This document shows positions 1 to 10,780 of a stretch of DNA of 64,000 bases, in pieces. Source of the DNA: Paralithodes platypus (Eukaryota; Arthropoda; Malacostraca; Decapoda; Lithodidae). The DNA is taken from assembly GCA_032716605.1 (NCBI GenBank), contig CM064571.1:12655720-12719719 (forward strand), in the 5' to 3' direction. The first letter of the stretch is position 1. The number at the start of each line of letters is the position of its first letter. Under the pieces are notes generated by a model. The model saw nothing but the letters and a program-made list of their open reading frames with translations. It ran no database searches and had not been told where the DNA came from. The translations under genes and the position numbers were made by a program.

Positions 1-1300
1 ACGTAAAGGAGGTGGTATGCACTGGGATAGCTCTGAGGAACACTGATTATTATAGTAGCGATAGAATAGCGAGAGAGATGCAACATTGCGGCGGAGAGAG
101 AGAGATTGCAGAGAGTTGGTGAGTGGACGGGAGTTAATGATACGAAAGGCCTTCCTTTCAACTTTGTCTAGGAGAGCGGTGTGAGGAACCTCCCACACAT
201 GTGAACAATACTCAATACAAGGGCGCACTATGCCCCTGTACAGAGCAAGAAGCTGTGCAGGGGAAAAGAACCCCCTAAGGCGGTTGAGCACACCCAGTTC
301 TGGGAGGCTGCCTTAGCAAGACTGGTAATATGGTCCTTCCAAATGAGAGCAGAAGAAAAAGAGACACCAAGAATATTGAGAGAAGATGAAGGGTTGATTT
401 TTGTATTGTTGAAGAATAAGGGATAGTCCGCTGGGAGATCCTGACGGGTAGATAGATGGAGAAATTGGGTTTTGGAAGCATTAAAGTTAACAAGGTTTTC
501 TCTGCCCCAATTGGAAATAGTATTTAGATCAGAATTTAAGAGTTCTATGGCTTCATTACGTTTGTCGTTGAGGGATTGCTGGCTGGGGCGTTCTGAAAAA
601 CTAATGGAGTAGTGTAAGGTTGAGTCGTCTGCGTATGAATGGATGGGAATTAAGGTACAGTTAAGGAGATCATTTATAAAAATTAGAAAGAATAGGAGAT
701 AGGACAGAGCCCTGAGGAACACCGGAGTTTATAGGGTGAGGAAGTGAACAATGGCCGTCCACAACCGCAGCTATGGAACGGCCAGAAAGGAAATTAGAGA
801 CAAAGGCACAGATGGAGGGATAGAAACCGAAGGAGGGTAGTTTAGAAATTAAAGATTTATGCCAGACTCTATCGAAGGCTTTCGATATGTCTAGTGCAAT
901 AGAAAAAGTCTAACCAAAGTCCCGAAAGGAGGATGACCAAGAGTTAGTTAAATAAGAAAGAACACCAGTAGAGCGGCCCTTAAGGAAGCCGTACTGGCGA
1001 TCTGAGAGCAGATTATGAGAAGAGAAATGCTTAAGAAATATGGAAGCAAGAATAGTTTCAAAAACTTTTGAAAGACAAGAGATGAGAGCAATTGGACGAT
1101 AGTTGGAGGGTTGAGAGCGGTCACCCTTCTTTGGGACAGGTTGAATGTGAGCAAACTTCCAGCATGAAGGGAAGACGTTAGAGGATAGACAGAGACGAAA
1201 GAGTTTGCCTAGGCAGGGAGTCAGCACGGAAGCACAGTTTTTGAGAACAACAGGAGGAACACCGTCCGGACCGTACGCCTTATTAGTGTTAAGCCCAGAG
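1..1300 (-). pseudogene. Jockey-like LINE reverse transcriptase fragment (family J1, copy 1)
   Basis: The minus strand encodes a broken non-LTR reverse transcriptase. From right to left it shows a KAYGPDG-type start (about 1285), PVPKKGD and SNYRPIAL (about 1110), the DISKAFDRVWH motif (about 870), GVPQGSVL (about 710) and the catalytic YADDS (about 630), then a C-terminal tail. A stop near 910 and frame changes near 720 and 290 break the frame. The 3' end lies beyond the left window edge. The same family recurs at 16703-17061 (minus) and as two plus-strand halves at 37965-38393 and 51646-52452. LINE identity is certain; Jockey-group placement is inferred from the motifs. The right edge meets GypA copy 1 near 1300, so this LINE probably inserted into that Gypsy element or truncates it. 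Confidence 0.85.
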
Positions 1301-1303
1301 AGG

Positions 1304-2034
1304 GTAAGCCTAGTTTTTCTCCACTCTCAACACACACTGACTGAACGGCGAGGGTTCTCCTGCAAAGAGACCCTCCCGTGACAAACAATCAGCCAAAACA
1401 TTATCAGTGCCCTTAGCATGCCCCACATCCAACTTGTGTTCCGGCAGCCCAACAACACCTGACACTGATAAACTGCCCAGTTCATCACAAGACTGGCACT
1501 TCTCTTCGCTCTTTCCGGCAACGGGGCCTGCCAATAACCTTTCACTAGTTCTACCTTCGTGGTTAGCGATGCAGCCCCGATGCGGTCTATCGTGTCGTCA
1601 ACTCTCAATAAGGTATAGGCGTCTGTCAGGGATGATTCACACCCACTCTTGCAATCAACACACGCACTGATCTTGCCACTTAACACAGGTTGTAAAGTTA
1701 CAGGCAACGACCACTCACGACATTCCTTATCCCTCAGACCCTTGGGCAATGGATAGGTGTCTGTCAGGGATAATGCACACACACTGATCTTGCCACTCAA
1801 CTCAGGTTGCAAACTCACTGGCAATGACCACTCACAATATCCTTTATCCCTCAGACCCGTTTTCCACATGTCGTCTAGCTCTGTTTTCACGACAGGCTTT
1901 TTAGCAGGATTTATACGGTAGGGAATTAAACTGAGCCTCGCACTGTCTCCAGCCTCCATGTCGGATTCTACCCCGTACATCAGGCCTGGAGAAGCAACAA
2001 ACATGCGGATGCACTGCCACAGCCTAGTAAACAA
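1304..2034 (-). pseudogene. GypA copy 1 reverse transcriptase/RNase H remnant
   Basis: The frame contains the start of a Gypsy reverse transcriptase (YRINPAKKPVV, then a DDTIDRIG block and KVELVKGYWQAPLPERAK), which then passes directly into the end of RNase H (KGTDNVLADCLSREG, in another frame, about 1400). The central RT palm with the catalytic aspartates and most of RNase H are missing. A block of about 116 bp is tandemly duplicated (about 1683-1740 versus 1799-1857, both ending at a GLRDK-type segment); GypA copy 2 has one unit. It cannot encode an active polymerase. Confidence 0.75.
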
Positions 2035-4103
2035 CTTATCTCACAGAACATGCCTAGTGCCCTCCCACAACCCAGCCGAGACCGCAGCTTCTAACCTGTA
2101 GTCTCCCTCCTTCTCCACCTTCGTCCCTAGAACAGCCAGGTCATGACAGGGACAATCAGTACCACCTGTGCAGTCACTCCCATAGTTCATTATTGCTAAG
2201 GCTTCCCCGCCGATACCGTACATGCGCACCCCCGCATTCCTTACGACTACATCTGCCTGCGCAGCATCACCGCTTTTAGCGACATGGCCAGATACAGTTG
2301 GTCTATGGTAGGGCTGTTGCATTCGACTAGAGCAGCATTGGGAGGCTATACGACGACCGGGTACATCCACTCCACAGCCAAACTCACCAATCTGCTCAAT
2401 GTCCTCCTTCTGACCACCACCCTTGGCAGCCATGGGTCGACCTTGACCTGACAACCATGTCCAAGCCTCGTCGCCCACCTTGAACCACCGAAACAACGAG
2501 GCTAACGGTCTCCCAACATTCACGTGACCTGCCCGCGGAACATCTTAACAACACCGCCTCAGTTGTGAGGCTCAGGGGCTCGGCACGACCAGTGGGGTAT
2601 GAACCGAGCTGGTGCTGGAGCGCTGCATACTGCTGCTCAGGCTGGTGCTCTAGCGCTTCCACAGCCACCAGACTCGTGTTCCCCGCCCACTGCTCCGCCA
2701 AGACATGACAATCCCTACTCTCCTCCACCTGTGCCCTACTGCCCCCCTCTCCTTCTCCACCTTGGTCGCTGCAGACCAACGCAGGGACAGTAGGCTGCTC
2801 AGGTGGTTGCCTCACAAACTCCTCCAACAGGTTCACATGACATGTTTCCCCGTCCTCGTGTTTGATCTCGACAGCACCATTACCACACTTCTGAACTTCC
2901 GGATCCTCCAACTGCAGTTTACAAATATCTGAGGGAACAAACCTGTCTAAATGCTTCCGAATCAACCCAAGTCCTCCCCCAATATCAAACTGAGCAACCC
3001 TTTTTTCTCTCTGTGTGTAACGTTGCTGCCTCGGAGTCTCTTCCTGCCCTACCTCCCCACTAGCTGTGACAGGTCCTGGGGCCTCTCCAGACTCCAACAA
3101 TGGTGCCAATACTGAGTTGCCAAGAAGAGCTGCTGGTACTAAACTCTCCAAACTTTTCCCAACATCAGCCGTCTTCTTCCAACCGTTCCTCCGTTGATCA
3201 GAAGACTGAGGAATAGGCTGTGACACTTTGGATGCAAGAGGTCTTGTAACAACACACGCCATAGGTTGTACTTGACACTTCTCTACCCACTCCTGTTTCT
3301 CCCTACTCACGTCGGCCGGCTTCTCGGCAATGACTAAGGGGGAAACCTCAGAAGTAGGCACCGCAAAGTCGTTGCCGAGAAGGAGGTCGACGCCCCCAAC
3401 AGGCAAGTTCTCCACAACACCCACATCCAACTCTCGTGTCACACCATCCACCTCCAGTTCCATCCTGACCAACGGGTATGACCTGATAGCATTGATACCT
3501 TGCACCACAACCACCCGTGCCGCGTTTATTGGTCTACCAGTGAAGTTCTTCATTAAAGTCTCAGAGGCACCCGTGTCTCGCAACAGCTCAACTCCATGCT
3601 TCTTACCAGCCCACTTCACGCAGCCATGCCCTCGATGGTCACAAAAGACATCGCGGACAGGGTTCGAGCCTTCAGGATTCTTCTCCACTGGCTGTGTCCT
3701 AGCCTCTGACGTTATACCCCGGGCAAACTCAGACGACTTCGGGGACACCCCAATGTTGCGAGCCAAAGACACGACTGCATTAGGTAGCTTGCTTGAACAG
3801 GCTCTTGCAAAATGGCCCCTCTCATGACAATGAAAACACTCTAACTCCTCCTTGGGCTTCCCTTGAGGTGGGGAAGGGCCCTGACCCTTCTTAAACGGGA
3901 CAGTATTAGGTTTATGGTCAGACTTAGTATCGTTGCTCTTGTTGTAATGGTTATATGGTGTATCACTGACTCGGGGGGGGTGGAGTGTTGCGCCCCTTGT
4001 TACCTGCATCGTTCTGTTGTGCAGACCCGCACCCACGAATCAGTGACATCCGAAGGTCAGCCATCTCGGCTGCCTCCTGAAGTTCTTGGGTTTTTCTCTT
4101 TAA
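2035..4103 (-). pseudogene. GypA copy 1 gag C-terminus, protease and pol linker
   Basis: A long minus-strand frame runs from 4036 to 2396. It starts with a CCHC zinc knuckle (CFHCHERGHFARAC, about 3797-3838), typical of Gag nucleocapsid. About 75 residues later comes an aspartic protease active site, DTGAS (about 3563-3577), followed by the retroviral-protease-like LLLGNDFA block (about 3370). The rest is a poorly conserved acidic and proline-rich linker leading to RT. An open frame at 2041-2523 continues the linker in another frame. It is the direct counterpart of 45229-47160 in GypA copy 2. A G-run near 3968 probably causes one frameshift. Confidence 0.75.
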
Positions 4104-4581
4104 CACCTAACGAGCAGCCTAGGCGGTAATTTACATGTACCGCCCAGCGGGGTGTTTTTACCCTAAATAGGGTTGTTTACGTGATCATTTTCATGCCTAA
4201 ATAAGACCCAGAGCGTAAAACAAGTATCTATCCCTGAAAGGGCATAAACAGAGCTTTCCAATGACACCCCAACCATCCTTGTACGACCACTGGTTTTCTT
4301 GCAACGATCGCGCAACACGAGTGCAAAAACCATGTAATTAGGTACTTTCCCTACATAATTCCCTGTGTAGCGAGTGTGAGGGGGGATAGAAGGGTGGTTT
4401 TCACTTCAGTTGGCCAACCGCGGTGGTGGGCGCCGGTCATAGCCTTATTACGCTCCTCACACCGCTCAGCTCTCTCTCTCTGCAACATTACGTGCTGAAA
4501 ATGGCACACGACATAAGTTGTGAACCGCCACTTAGTCCAAATTTCTTTCACACGACGTAAGTTGCGCGCCGCCAATAAAGG
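4104..4581 (+). mobile_element. TTAA-flanked MITE (family M480) inserted in GypA copy 1 gag
   Basis: 478 bp flanked by TTAA on both sides (4100-4103 and 4582-4585). The left end begins CACCTAACGAGCAGCC and the right end read inward begins CCCTTTATTGGCGGCGC. GypA copy 2 gives the empty site at about 47417-47430 (tttctctTTGAggttca), so the insertion is exact. A related 480-bp element with matching ends lies at 37367-37846 in opposite orientation, and a third relative at 60170-60570. TTAA target use and the ends suggest a non-autonomous piggyBac-type element. No coding capacity is seen. Confidence 0.85.
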
Positions 4582-4585
4582 GTTA

Positions 4586-5749
4586 AGATTCAACGTCAGA
4601 TCGCTGCCCGTACACTTAAAAAATTGTTCTAGAAGCATCAGCTGTTTCAACTCCTCAAACGTCGATGCCTTCTCAGAACGCAGCCAGTTTCTAAATGCAT
4701 CGGACAGATCCCGGGCATGCTCAAGAAAGGTGCACTCACGACCCTTCGTTACACCCCGGAACTTCAATCTGTACGTCTCTGGTTGTAACTCTTATGCCCG
4801 CAGGACAGCCTCCTTCAATACCTCGTAATCGATGCACGACTCCAAGGGCAACGCATCATATGCCTTGAGTCCTTTGCCAACCAATCAAGAGGAAACTAGG
4901 CCTGCCCACTTAACCTCAGGCCAATGGTGCTCCCGGCACTTCTTCTCGAAACGCATACAAAATTCAGTGACACCCGACTCATCAAATACAGGGACCAACT
5001 TGAGCAGGTGCGATAACGACTGATCAAGACCTCGATTCCCAGAACCGAGACGCTGCCCTGTCGACTCCACCCTAGACTTCTCAAGATCTATGTCTGCACA
5101 GTACTTCGCCTTTCTTTCCTCAGCCTCAGTTTCATATCTGGCCCTTCTCTCCTCAGCCTCAGTCTCATATCTGGCCTTTCTCTCCTCAGCCTGAATCTTA
5201 GCCATCTCAAACTCCAGCTGCTGCTGCTCAGATTCCCGCTGCTGGTGCAGCTGCATCTTAGCCATCTCAAGCTGGAAGAGCATCTCTGCAGTTAAACCTT
5301 GAGGAGGAGGAGATGCAACAATTGGAGACCCACCCTGTGACAAACCACGCTGCCAGTGACTATCGGTACTGCGGGAACGTACCCGGCTCCGGAGCCCGAG
5401 GGGACGCCATGGTAGGAGTCGAGTGGAATGGAGGCTGGGCCGAAGGTGCCCCAGCTCCCGCTCCACCCGAAGCCCCACGCACCCCGCCGAGCACACAGGC
5501 CACCAGGTCATCTCTCTACATGCTGCTAATGCCCACATGCCCCATGACCGTGGCCAAACACTGGAGACCATACCGATCAATCCCCGACACCCGGTCAGCA
5601 GTAATAGGTATCTCCAGAAACTTCCTTGCATCCTCCTCACTAGCTATAACTCTAATGTCATCTAACAAAGCCCGCTGCTGCACCTCAGTTTCTGTTTCCC
5701 GTACTGTGTCCTCGCTGTACACTGATCCGTCGTCCGACATAGTGTCCAC
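4586..5749 (-). pseudogene. GypA copy 1 gag N-terminal part
   Basis: Minus-strand Gag starting at the ATG at 5749 (MDTMSDDGSVYSEDTV). It is acidic at first, then has a glutamine/glutamate-rich repeated coiled-coil region with EERKARYETEAE units (about 5100-5270), then a VPVFDESGVTEF-type Gag core (about 4950-5000). The frame shifts near 5516-5640 and 4885. The ATG agrees with GypA copy 2 (48528). TTAA element 4104-4581 separates this part from the zinc knuckle. Confidence 0.7.
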
Positions 5750-5949
5750 CGAAAATTCTCAACGTTTATAAAAAAAAAAGTACCTAAACTCTTATGCAGC
5801 ACTATTCACTCACAAATACAAGATGCTCGAAGACTCTTAAGTGTTATACTACTTGCCAAAAAAAAATCCACGTGTCCACTATATTCCTTTAAACAAAAAC
5901 AAATGACCACAACACTCCTGCAATATTTCTCTTAAGTTCACAAAATCCT

Positions 5950-5965
5950 AAGCAAGGTCGCCATT
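5950..5965 (-). promoter_or_regulatory. Primer-binding-site-like sequence of GypA copy 1
   Basis: Directly inside the 5' LTR on the minus strand is AATGGCGACCTTGC. A TGG start two bases from the LTR end is the usual layout of a tRNA-primed minus-strand start site. GypA copy 2 has the same sequence at 48764-48778. The cognate tRNA was not identified. Confidence 0.5.
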
Positions 5966-7764
5966 TGTTACGACCGGGGCTCGTATAAAACAAGGGCTCT
6001 TAATTATTGGACTAGAAAGGCACACAGCCACAACGGTAACACTAGATCCAACCCTCGAACTTATAATGCCGGCGCAAAAAAAACACCTATACCCTCCAGA
6101 GATAAATCTGCGATAACGGGGTATCCTATAACTCAGTATAAGTGCACTACTACTACAGGCTGATGATCTCTGATACAGCCTGATCACAACAACATACAAT
6201 TACGTTTTAATAAGGTATAAAAGGAAAAGATAGAGATCTTAATTAAATCACTGCAATGATTTAATGCAAACTAGAAGAAGGTATCTTTAAAGTTACTCTA
6301 AACAATAATGAACTGTCACTCCTATACTAAAGAAAGTGAACGAAAGTCCCAAAGCATCGAGCAGGAATCTTCTGAAGAAAGTCTGATGCTGGGGCAAGAT
6401 GATCGTATCGGATTTTGAACTGTTATATAAAGCAGGGTCAATATAGGACAAGTGTAGAGACAGACAGTGTCAACTGAAACGGGAATAACGATAAATGCAC
6501 ACTATTATTATCTCCAACAACAAAAGAAGTCCTTCGTCAGGCAACTCAAAAAACCTGCTCAGGTTGTGCAACTCAACAACAACCAAGGCTTACAGTCAAC
6601 GTGACTAAGAATGCTGCATACATAACATAAGAGTTTATAATTCTAAACGGGTGTCTGCTAGGCTAATAAAGTCTAGCTGGGACCTCGTAGGCTAGGAAAC
6701 AATGGCTGAGCAAGCTGCTCGTAGCCTAGCGAGGTCCTTAAGGCTGTGCGGCCAAATTACGTTAATTGACGGGGTGCTCTCTTGAGAGATCCAGATCGCT
6801 AGTATCTGGTTCTCTCCTGGCGACCCTCTCAAAGTCAAAGCAAACGAGTTAGCACAGTGTTGGGTGGCAGAGGCAAAAGCCCTCACTCGCAACACAGTGC
6901 TAAACTCACAAGGTACACAGTCAGAAAGACCACCTAGGCTTCCCACGTCTCCGTTGCGATTGTACAGGTTCAACAAAACCTAGTACACATCGGAAATCAC
7001 AACACCAGTAGCCTTACCCCAGTCTAGCATTAAATAGCCCAGCAGACAGCCAAGGAATAGGCAGGGAGACACCGTGAGTGTGTCGAACCTCTACAGACAA
7101 AATGGTAACCCCTCCAAATTGCCTAACTAAACATATAATATCTGAGAGCTTCAGCATATAATACGATGGCCGATGTATGAAATCGTGGAGAACCAAAGGG
7201 GAGTTATGATTGAGAGGTAAGAAGTTGAGAGAGAGAGAAAGTGTTCTGTAGGTAGAAGTCGGGAGACAGGTAGCAAGGGGACATGTGAAGGGTATGCTGG
7301 TCAGGCAAGCTCTGAAGAGAATAGCTCCTCGGGAGTCGGGACCCCTCCAGGATCACACACACAGGCATGGTGGTCAGCCAATCACAGGCCGCTACGTCAC
7401 CAGGCAGCAGGCCTGCAGAAGGCGCCAGGAACCCCCAGCCAATCAAAACCGAGAGAAAAGACCACGCGGGCGAGCAACTTCTCCGGGAGGGAGGAGGGAG
7501 GAGGAGGAAAAGCAACATTCACCTCCCCCACCCTGCTCGCTCGCTCTTTCTCCTTCACTACAATGCATCTTATGTTCAACTCATGATATAAAATATAATG
7601 CATTGTCACAGGCGAAAATAAAGGCCACTTCTATACTGCCTGTGACAGGACGATTCACAAGAAAGAAAGTACAACATTGTAGATAGACTATAGCCCATTT
7701 CACTGCCCTGGCGAGCGCTAGTGGCTACCGGGAGGCGATTCTGCCAACGCTGGCAGGCGTCACA
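5966..7764 (-). repeat. GypA copy 1 5' LTR
   Basis: About 1.8 kb bounded by TG (5966) and CA (7764) on the plus strand, and similar along its length to the LTR pair of GypA copy 2. Shared blocks include the segment after TGTTACGACCGGG, the CTCTCTTGA-AGATCCAGATC block (about 6776) and the end block CTGCCAACGCTGG. Open frames in it are short and not conserved in position. Confidence 0.8.
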
Positions 7765-8369
7765 ATAATAATTGTGATCACTTAAATGCCTCTAAGCAAA
7801 AAAAGGGGACAGACGAAGCATTATAGTTGGGTTAGAGAAGGGAGCTTGAGGAGGAGATGAAGGCGTCGGGGCTTGACCAACGCCTTAATTTTCGAGTTTC
7901 TTGATAAGGGTGGCTACTGGGAGGAGAGTTAGTTCTAGTACGGTAGATACAATACCATTTTCTAAAAAAATAATAATACAAATAATATATCTAGGAGCCC
8001 TACTTCTACTATATCAAAATGTCTGCTTGTGGTAATTCTTTTGGTTCCAATTGTTGTACATTTTGGTTAAAAGACAAGTAGGCTACTGTTAGCTCTTTAA
8101 TTATCGTTGGAATATAAATTCTCTCTCTCTCTCTCTCGGCGTGGGGGATTGCCTATTTATGCTTGTCTATGATTATGCACAGCACATTCATTTAATGCAA
8201 CTACTCATTACAGAGAATTGTACTACGGTACTTGGAAAAAATAGCTTTCCCAATTGGCCTGCTGCTACTTTCCTAGTCAGAACACATACTCGCTCACTCT
8301 CACTCTCTCTTACTCGCCTATAGTCAGACACACACACACACTCTCTCTCTCTCTCTCTCCCAACTGAAT
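7765..8369. other. Unassigned sequence with CT and CA microsatellites
   Basis: AT-rich sequence right of the GypA LTR with no supported gene. It holds CT runs at about 8122-8137 and 8342-8360, a CA run at about 8330-8340 and mixed ACTC-rich DNA. Short ORFs are explained by the low-complexity runs. Confidence 0.6.
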
Positions 8370-8545
8370 TTCATGCCGACCAACGGTCGGAGGGTGAGGT
8401 GGGTGGGGAGAGAGTCTTCTACTTTGCTATCCTTGCCTTCCACTTTGTAGCAATTTCTATTTTAGCATTGAGTCCGGACTACCTAGTGGGGACCGCAAGG
8501 TCTGTGTATCTATGGAAATCCTCCTTTACTCAGATACCTCCTCCT
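8370..8545 (+). repeat. Solo 3'UTR-like copy of a CR1-like LINE (family C3)
   Basis: Similar in order and wording to the 3'UTR part of the minus-strand CR1 LINE at 36840-37110: a CGGAGGGTG block, a GAGAG-TCTTCTA block, then ACCTAGT-GGGACCGC followed by AAGGTCTGTGT. A third piece is at 16360-16440. It is read as a severely 5'-truncated LINE insertion. Confidence 0.5.
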
Positions 8546-8749
8546 GGGCCAGTCATTCACAGCGCCAACACCTCACAATGACGGTATACACACTCATCCA
8601 TCACCCCACACAATGCTTCAGGGAGCTAGTTATAAGGCAAGGATGATCACGAACAACCCGGGATATAGAGTACGGGTATCTAGGTTAATATCCTTTGTGT
8701 GGATATACACACATACATACTCTGACCCACTCTTCTCAACAACAACAAA

Positions 8750-8823
8750 AACACACACACATCAGATCTACCTCCCCCCCCCCTCTCTCTCTTCCAAAGC
8801 ACAAGAAATAATGGTTACAAAAT
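8750..8823. repeat. Low-complexity CA/C/CT tract
   Basis: ACACAC, then a C9 run, then CTCTCTCT at about 8752-8798. Simple sequence only. Confidence 0.7.
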
Positions 8824-9175
8824 TGTTGGAAAGGCGTTTCATTCACACGAAGCGAAGCACTTCTTTTTCAACAGAGCGGTCAACTTGTGAAATCAATTGC
8901 CTAGAAGTGTTGCAGAGTGCCATACAGTCCAAACATTCAAATATCGACTTGACAAATATCTTGCCATTAACCCGCGATTGATTGCGTTTGTGCATGAGTA
9001 ATGTGTCCATTTTAGTATCGTACATAGTAATATAATTTAGTTTTTCTGACCACAGTCATTGTAGAGATAAAAACCTTCAGTTTGATTTTTGTTTTTGTTT
9101 TTCCAAGCAGCCTAGTAAGGACTAGTAGGTATGTTGTTGCTTGCCTTCCTTTGTATTCCTTTGTAAAACTGACAA
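8824..9175 (+). pseudogene. 3' end of a CR1-like LINE (family C2, decayed copy)
   Basis: The sequence matches the last part of the ORF and the 3'UTR of the LINE at 20837-22290. The C-terminal signature ending in NPRL-AFV-E is readable at about 8940-8998 with a stop, then the 3'UTR ends in the same tail (TCCTTTGTATTCCTTTGTA, about 9147-9168). Frames are broken by indels. The length fits a typical 5'-truncated insertion. Confidence 0.65.
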
Positions 9176-9305
9176 AATCGTCTTTTATCTGCTTGAATTT
9201 GTTTTAAACAGGCTTTGTTATAAGGTATGCGACTGTGTACAAACTGGAACTAGCTACCCCCTCATTGACAGAAACCCTCACAGCTCCTCAACCAGTAAAT
9301 GCTAA

Positions 9306-9664
9306 GGGGGTACTACCGTACTCGCTTTTTCTGGACCCCCTTCTCCCTCATGTTTATTTAGCAGATTAGTTTTGAGGTTTTGAGAAGTTCGTTCCGTTAG
9401 TTATGGCGATTTTGAGACCTTTCGTCCCATTTCTTCGTCAATGTTAAGACCTTTCGTGCCCTTTAGGTGTCGATTTTATCCTAGCGAGCGAAAGCGAGCC
9501 TCTAATTTAAGAAGGAACCGGCCTTCGGCCGGGACATGTAAGCTACACATTTATCTTGAAAGGGGGTCTAGGGGGTGTTTTTCTAAGCTTGATGGAGGTC
9601 TAGCGAGGAAACTAAAGAATAAATTAATAGATATATTATCAACCAAAAACCAAGCAATACCCCC
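9306..9664 (+). mobile_element. TTAA-GGGG MITE
   Basis: 359 bp bounded by CTAA (9302-9305, one change from TTAA) and TTAA (9665-9668). The ends are GGGGGTACTACC and, inverted, GGGGGTATTGC. It contains the family core (a GTGTCGAT-type segment followed by GCGAGC, a 4-nt spacer and GCGAGC) and the B-side block ending in GATGGAGGTCTAG. Related copies are at 33634, 34274, 63539, 19880, 23098 and the foldback forms. No ORF. Confidence 0.75.
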
Positions 9665-9695
9665 TTAAGACCAACTTGATTAATTATGCGACAGT

Positions 9696-9769
9696 CAGTT
9701 GCCCTCTGACCCTTGACTAGTGCGGACGTCCTCAGTTGCCCTCTGACCCTTGACTAGTGCGGACGTCCC
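9696..9769 (+). promoter_or_regulatory. Two 37-bp tandem repeats in the LINE C1 5'UTR
   Basis: The unit starts CAGTTGCCCTCTGACCC at 9696 and again at 9733. The two copies are identical except at the last base. Their position just upstream of ORF1 fits a repeated internal promoter module, as known for some LINE 5'UTRs. The function is inferred only. Confidence 0.6.
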
Positions 9770-9827
9770 CAGTGACCGCTAGTGTACCGGTTTACCCTTC
9801 GTGAGGTCCTAGTGAACTTTCATAGTG

Positions 9828-10715
9828 ATGGCTGTTGTTGATGAGTCTGCTGTCTCCTCCCATACTCTCCAGCTTTGTCTTGCTTTGCAAGAAAGACTGG
9901 AGAGTGTGGAGCAGGAGATTCAGTGTCTCAAAGATGAAAATTTGGCCTTGAGACTAGCTATGGCGGAGAAGAAGTGTGAGGCTACCGGAAGTGTTCCCAG
10001 GGATCGTGAAGCCCCTTGGAAAGTGGTATCAACTAGTGCAACGGCCTGCAAGCTGAAAAGGCAGCCAGTCAAGACCCACAACAACTTCAGCACCTTGGCT
10101 GATGAGAGTGATGGCGATGAAGTGGCGATCATCGAGGCAGTGAGAGGGGAGGGGGGGGAGTCTGCTGCTGTTGCTGCAACAACTGCTGCTACACGCCGAC
10201 AAAAGGAAAAAGCTAAGTCTGTTTTCATTGTCGGTGATTCATTGGTTAGATACCTTGGCAGGGCAACAAACACTCAGGTTGGTAAAGTTGTCTGCGTGCC
10301 TGGTGCCGGAGTCGGGAGGGTGGCTGAGAAGATAGATGCTGTCATGGAAGTGAGTGGGGAGGACCCCATCATCTTCCTCAACGCAGGGAGCAACGACATA
10401 TGGAGATGCAGGACTGAGGAGTTGCTCTCCAAGTATCAGGAAATGTTGGAGAGGATCAAGGAAAAAGGTGGAGTTCCTGTGGTAAACAGTATCCTGCCTA
10501 GAAGAGGGGTAAGGAAGGAATGGTCCTCCAGGGCTATTGGTGTAAATAGCCGGCTGGAGAAGTACTGCAAGGCAAATACTATTCCATTCCTGGATAACTG
10601 GTCCCTCTTTTATGGTAAGGATGAACTGTATGCCCAGGATGGAGTACATCTCTCTCGACTAGGAGTTTCGACCTTTGCCAGCTCACTCGACAAGATTGTT
10701 GCGGGGTTTCGTTAA
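9828..10715 (+). CDS. LINE C1 ORF1 protein with SGNH/GDSL esterase domain
   Basis: About 295 residues from the ATG at 9828 (an in-frame GTG precedes it). Residues about 8-50 form a heptad-like coiled coil (ESVEQEIQCLKDENLALRL). A basic, serine-rich linker follows. Residues about 130-290 are an SGNH hydrolase fold: block I IVGDSLVRYLG (catalytic Ser about 136), block III NAGSND (about 185-190) and block V DGVHLS (about 271-276, catalytic Asp and His). CR1-group LINEs are known to carry an esterase in ORF1; its role there is thought to be in RNP or lipid interaction. It ends at TAA 65 nt before the GTG at 10781. It is best read as a transposon protein, not a host lipase. Confidence 0.85.
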   Translation: MAVVDESAVSSHTLQLCLALQERLESVEQEIQCLKDENLALRLAMAEKKCEATGSVPRDREAPWKVVSTSATACKLKRQPVKTHNNFSTLADESDGDEVAIIEAVRGEGGESAAVAATTAATRRQKEKAKSVFIVGDSLVRYLGRATNTQVGKVVCVPGAGVGRVAEKIDAVMEVSGEDPIIFLNAGSNDIWRCRTEELLSKYQEMLERIKEKGGVPVVNSILPRRGVRKEWSSRAIGVNSRLEKYCKANTIPFLDNWSLFYGKDELYAQDGVHLSRLGVSTFASSLDKIVAGFR

Positions 10716-10780
10716 AAAAACCTGGGTGTGTAAGTAAAATACTGTCTCCATATGGAGCAGGTACTTCATGTGACAAACCA

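Larger units (their letters stand above)
1303..7764 (-). mobile_element. Gypsy-type LTR retrotransposon, GypA copy 1 (partial)
   Basis: A minus-strand LTR retrotransposon. Its 5' LTR is on the right (5966-7764). Leftwards follow a TGG-starting primer-binding-like site, gag with a zinc knuckle, protease, the N-terminal part of reverse transcriptase and the last part of RNase H. The 3' LTR is absent: similarity to GypA copy 2 stops near 1303, where LINE J1 begins. No catalytic YxDD box and no integrase are present, and the same pol junction occurs in copy 2 (42676-50565). A 478-bp TTAA element (4104-4581) sits in gag. Many frameshifts and stops make it non-functional. Confidence 0.85.

Noticed and set aside
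7204..7686. Proline- or arginine-rich ORFs of 70-130 codons
   Set aside because: They lie within the GypA LTR and are not kept in position in the LTRs of copy 2.
8613..8981. A 122-codon protein gene
   Set aside because: Its second half is LINE C2 C-terminal sequence in a shifted frame, and its first half is simple-repeat-rich DNA.
9828..10715. A host GDSL esterase/lipase gene
   Set aside because: It lies immediately upstream of a LINE ORF2 on the same strand, has a coiled-coil start as CR1 ORF1 proteins do, and lacks introns. It is the LINE ORF1.
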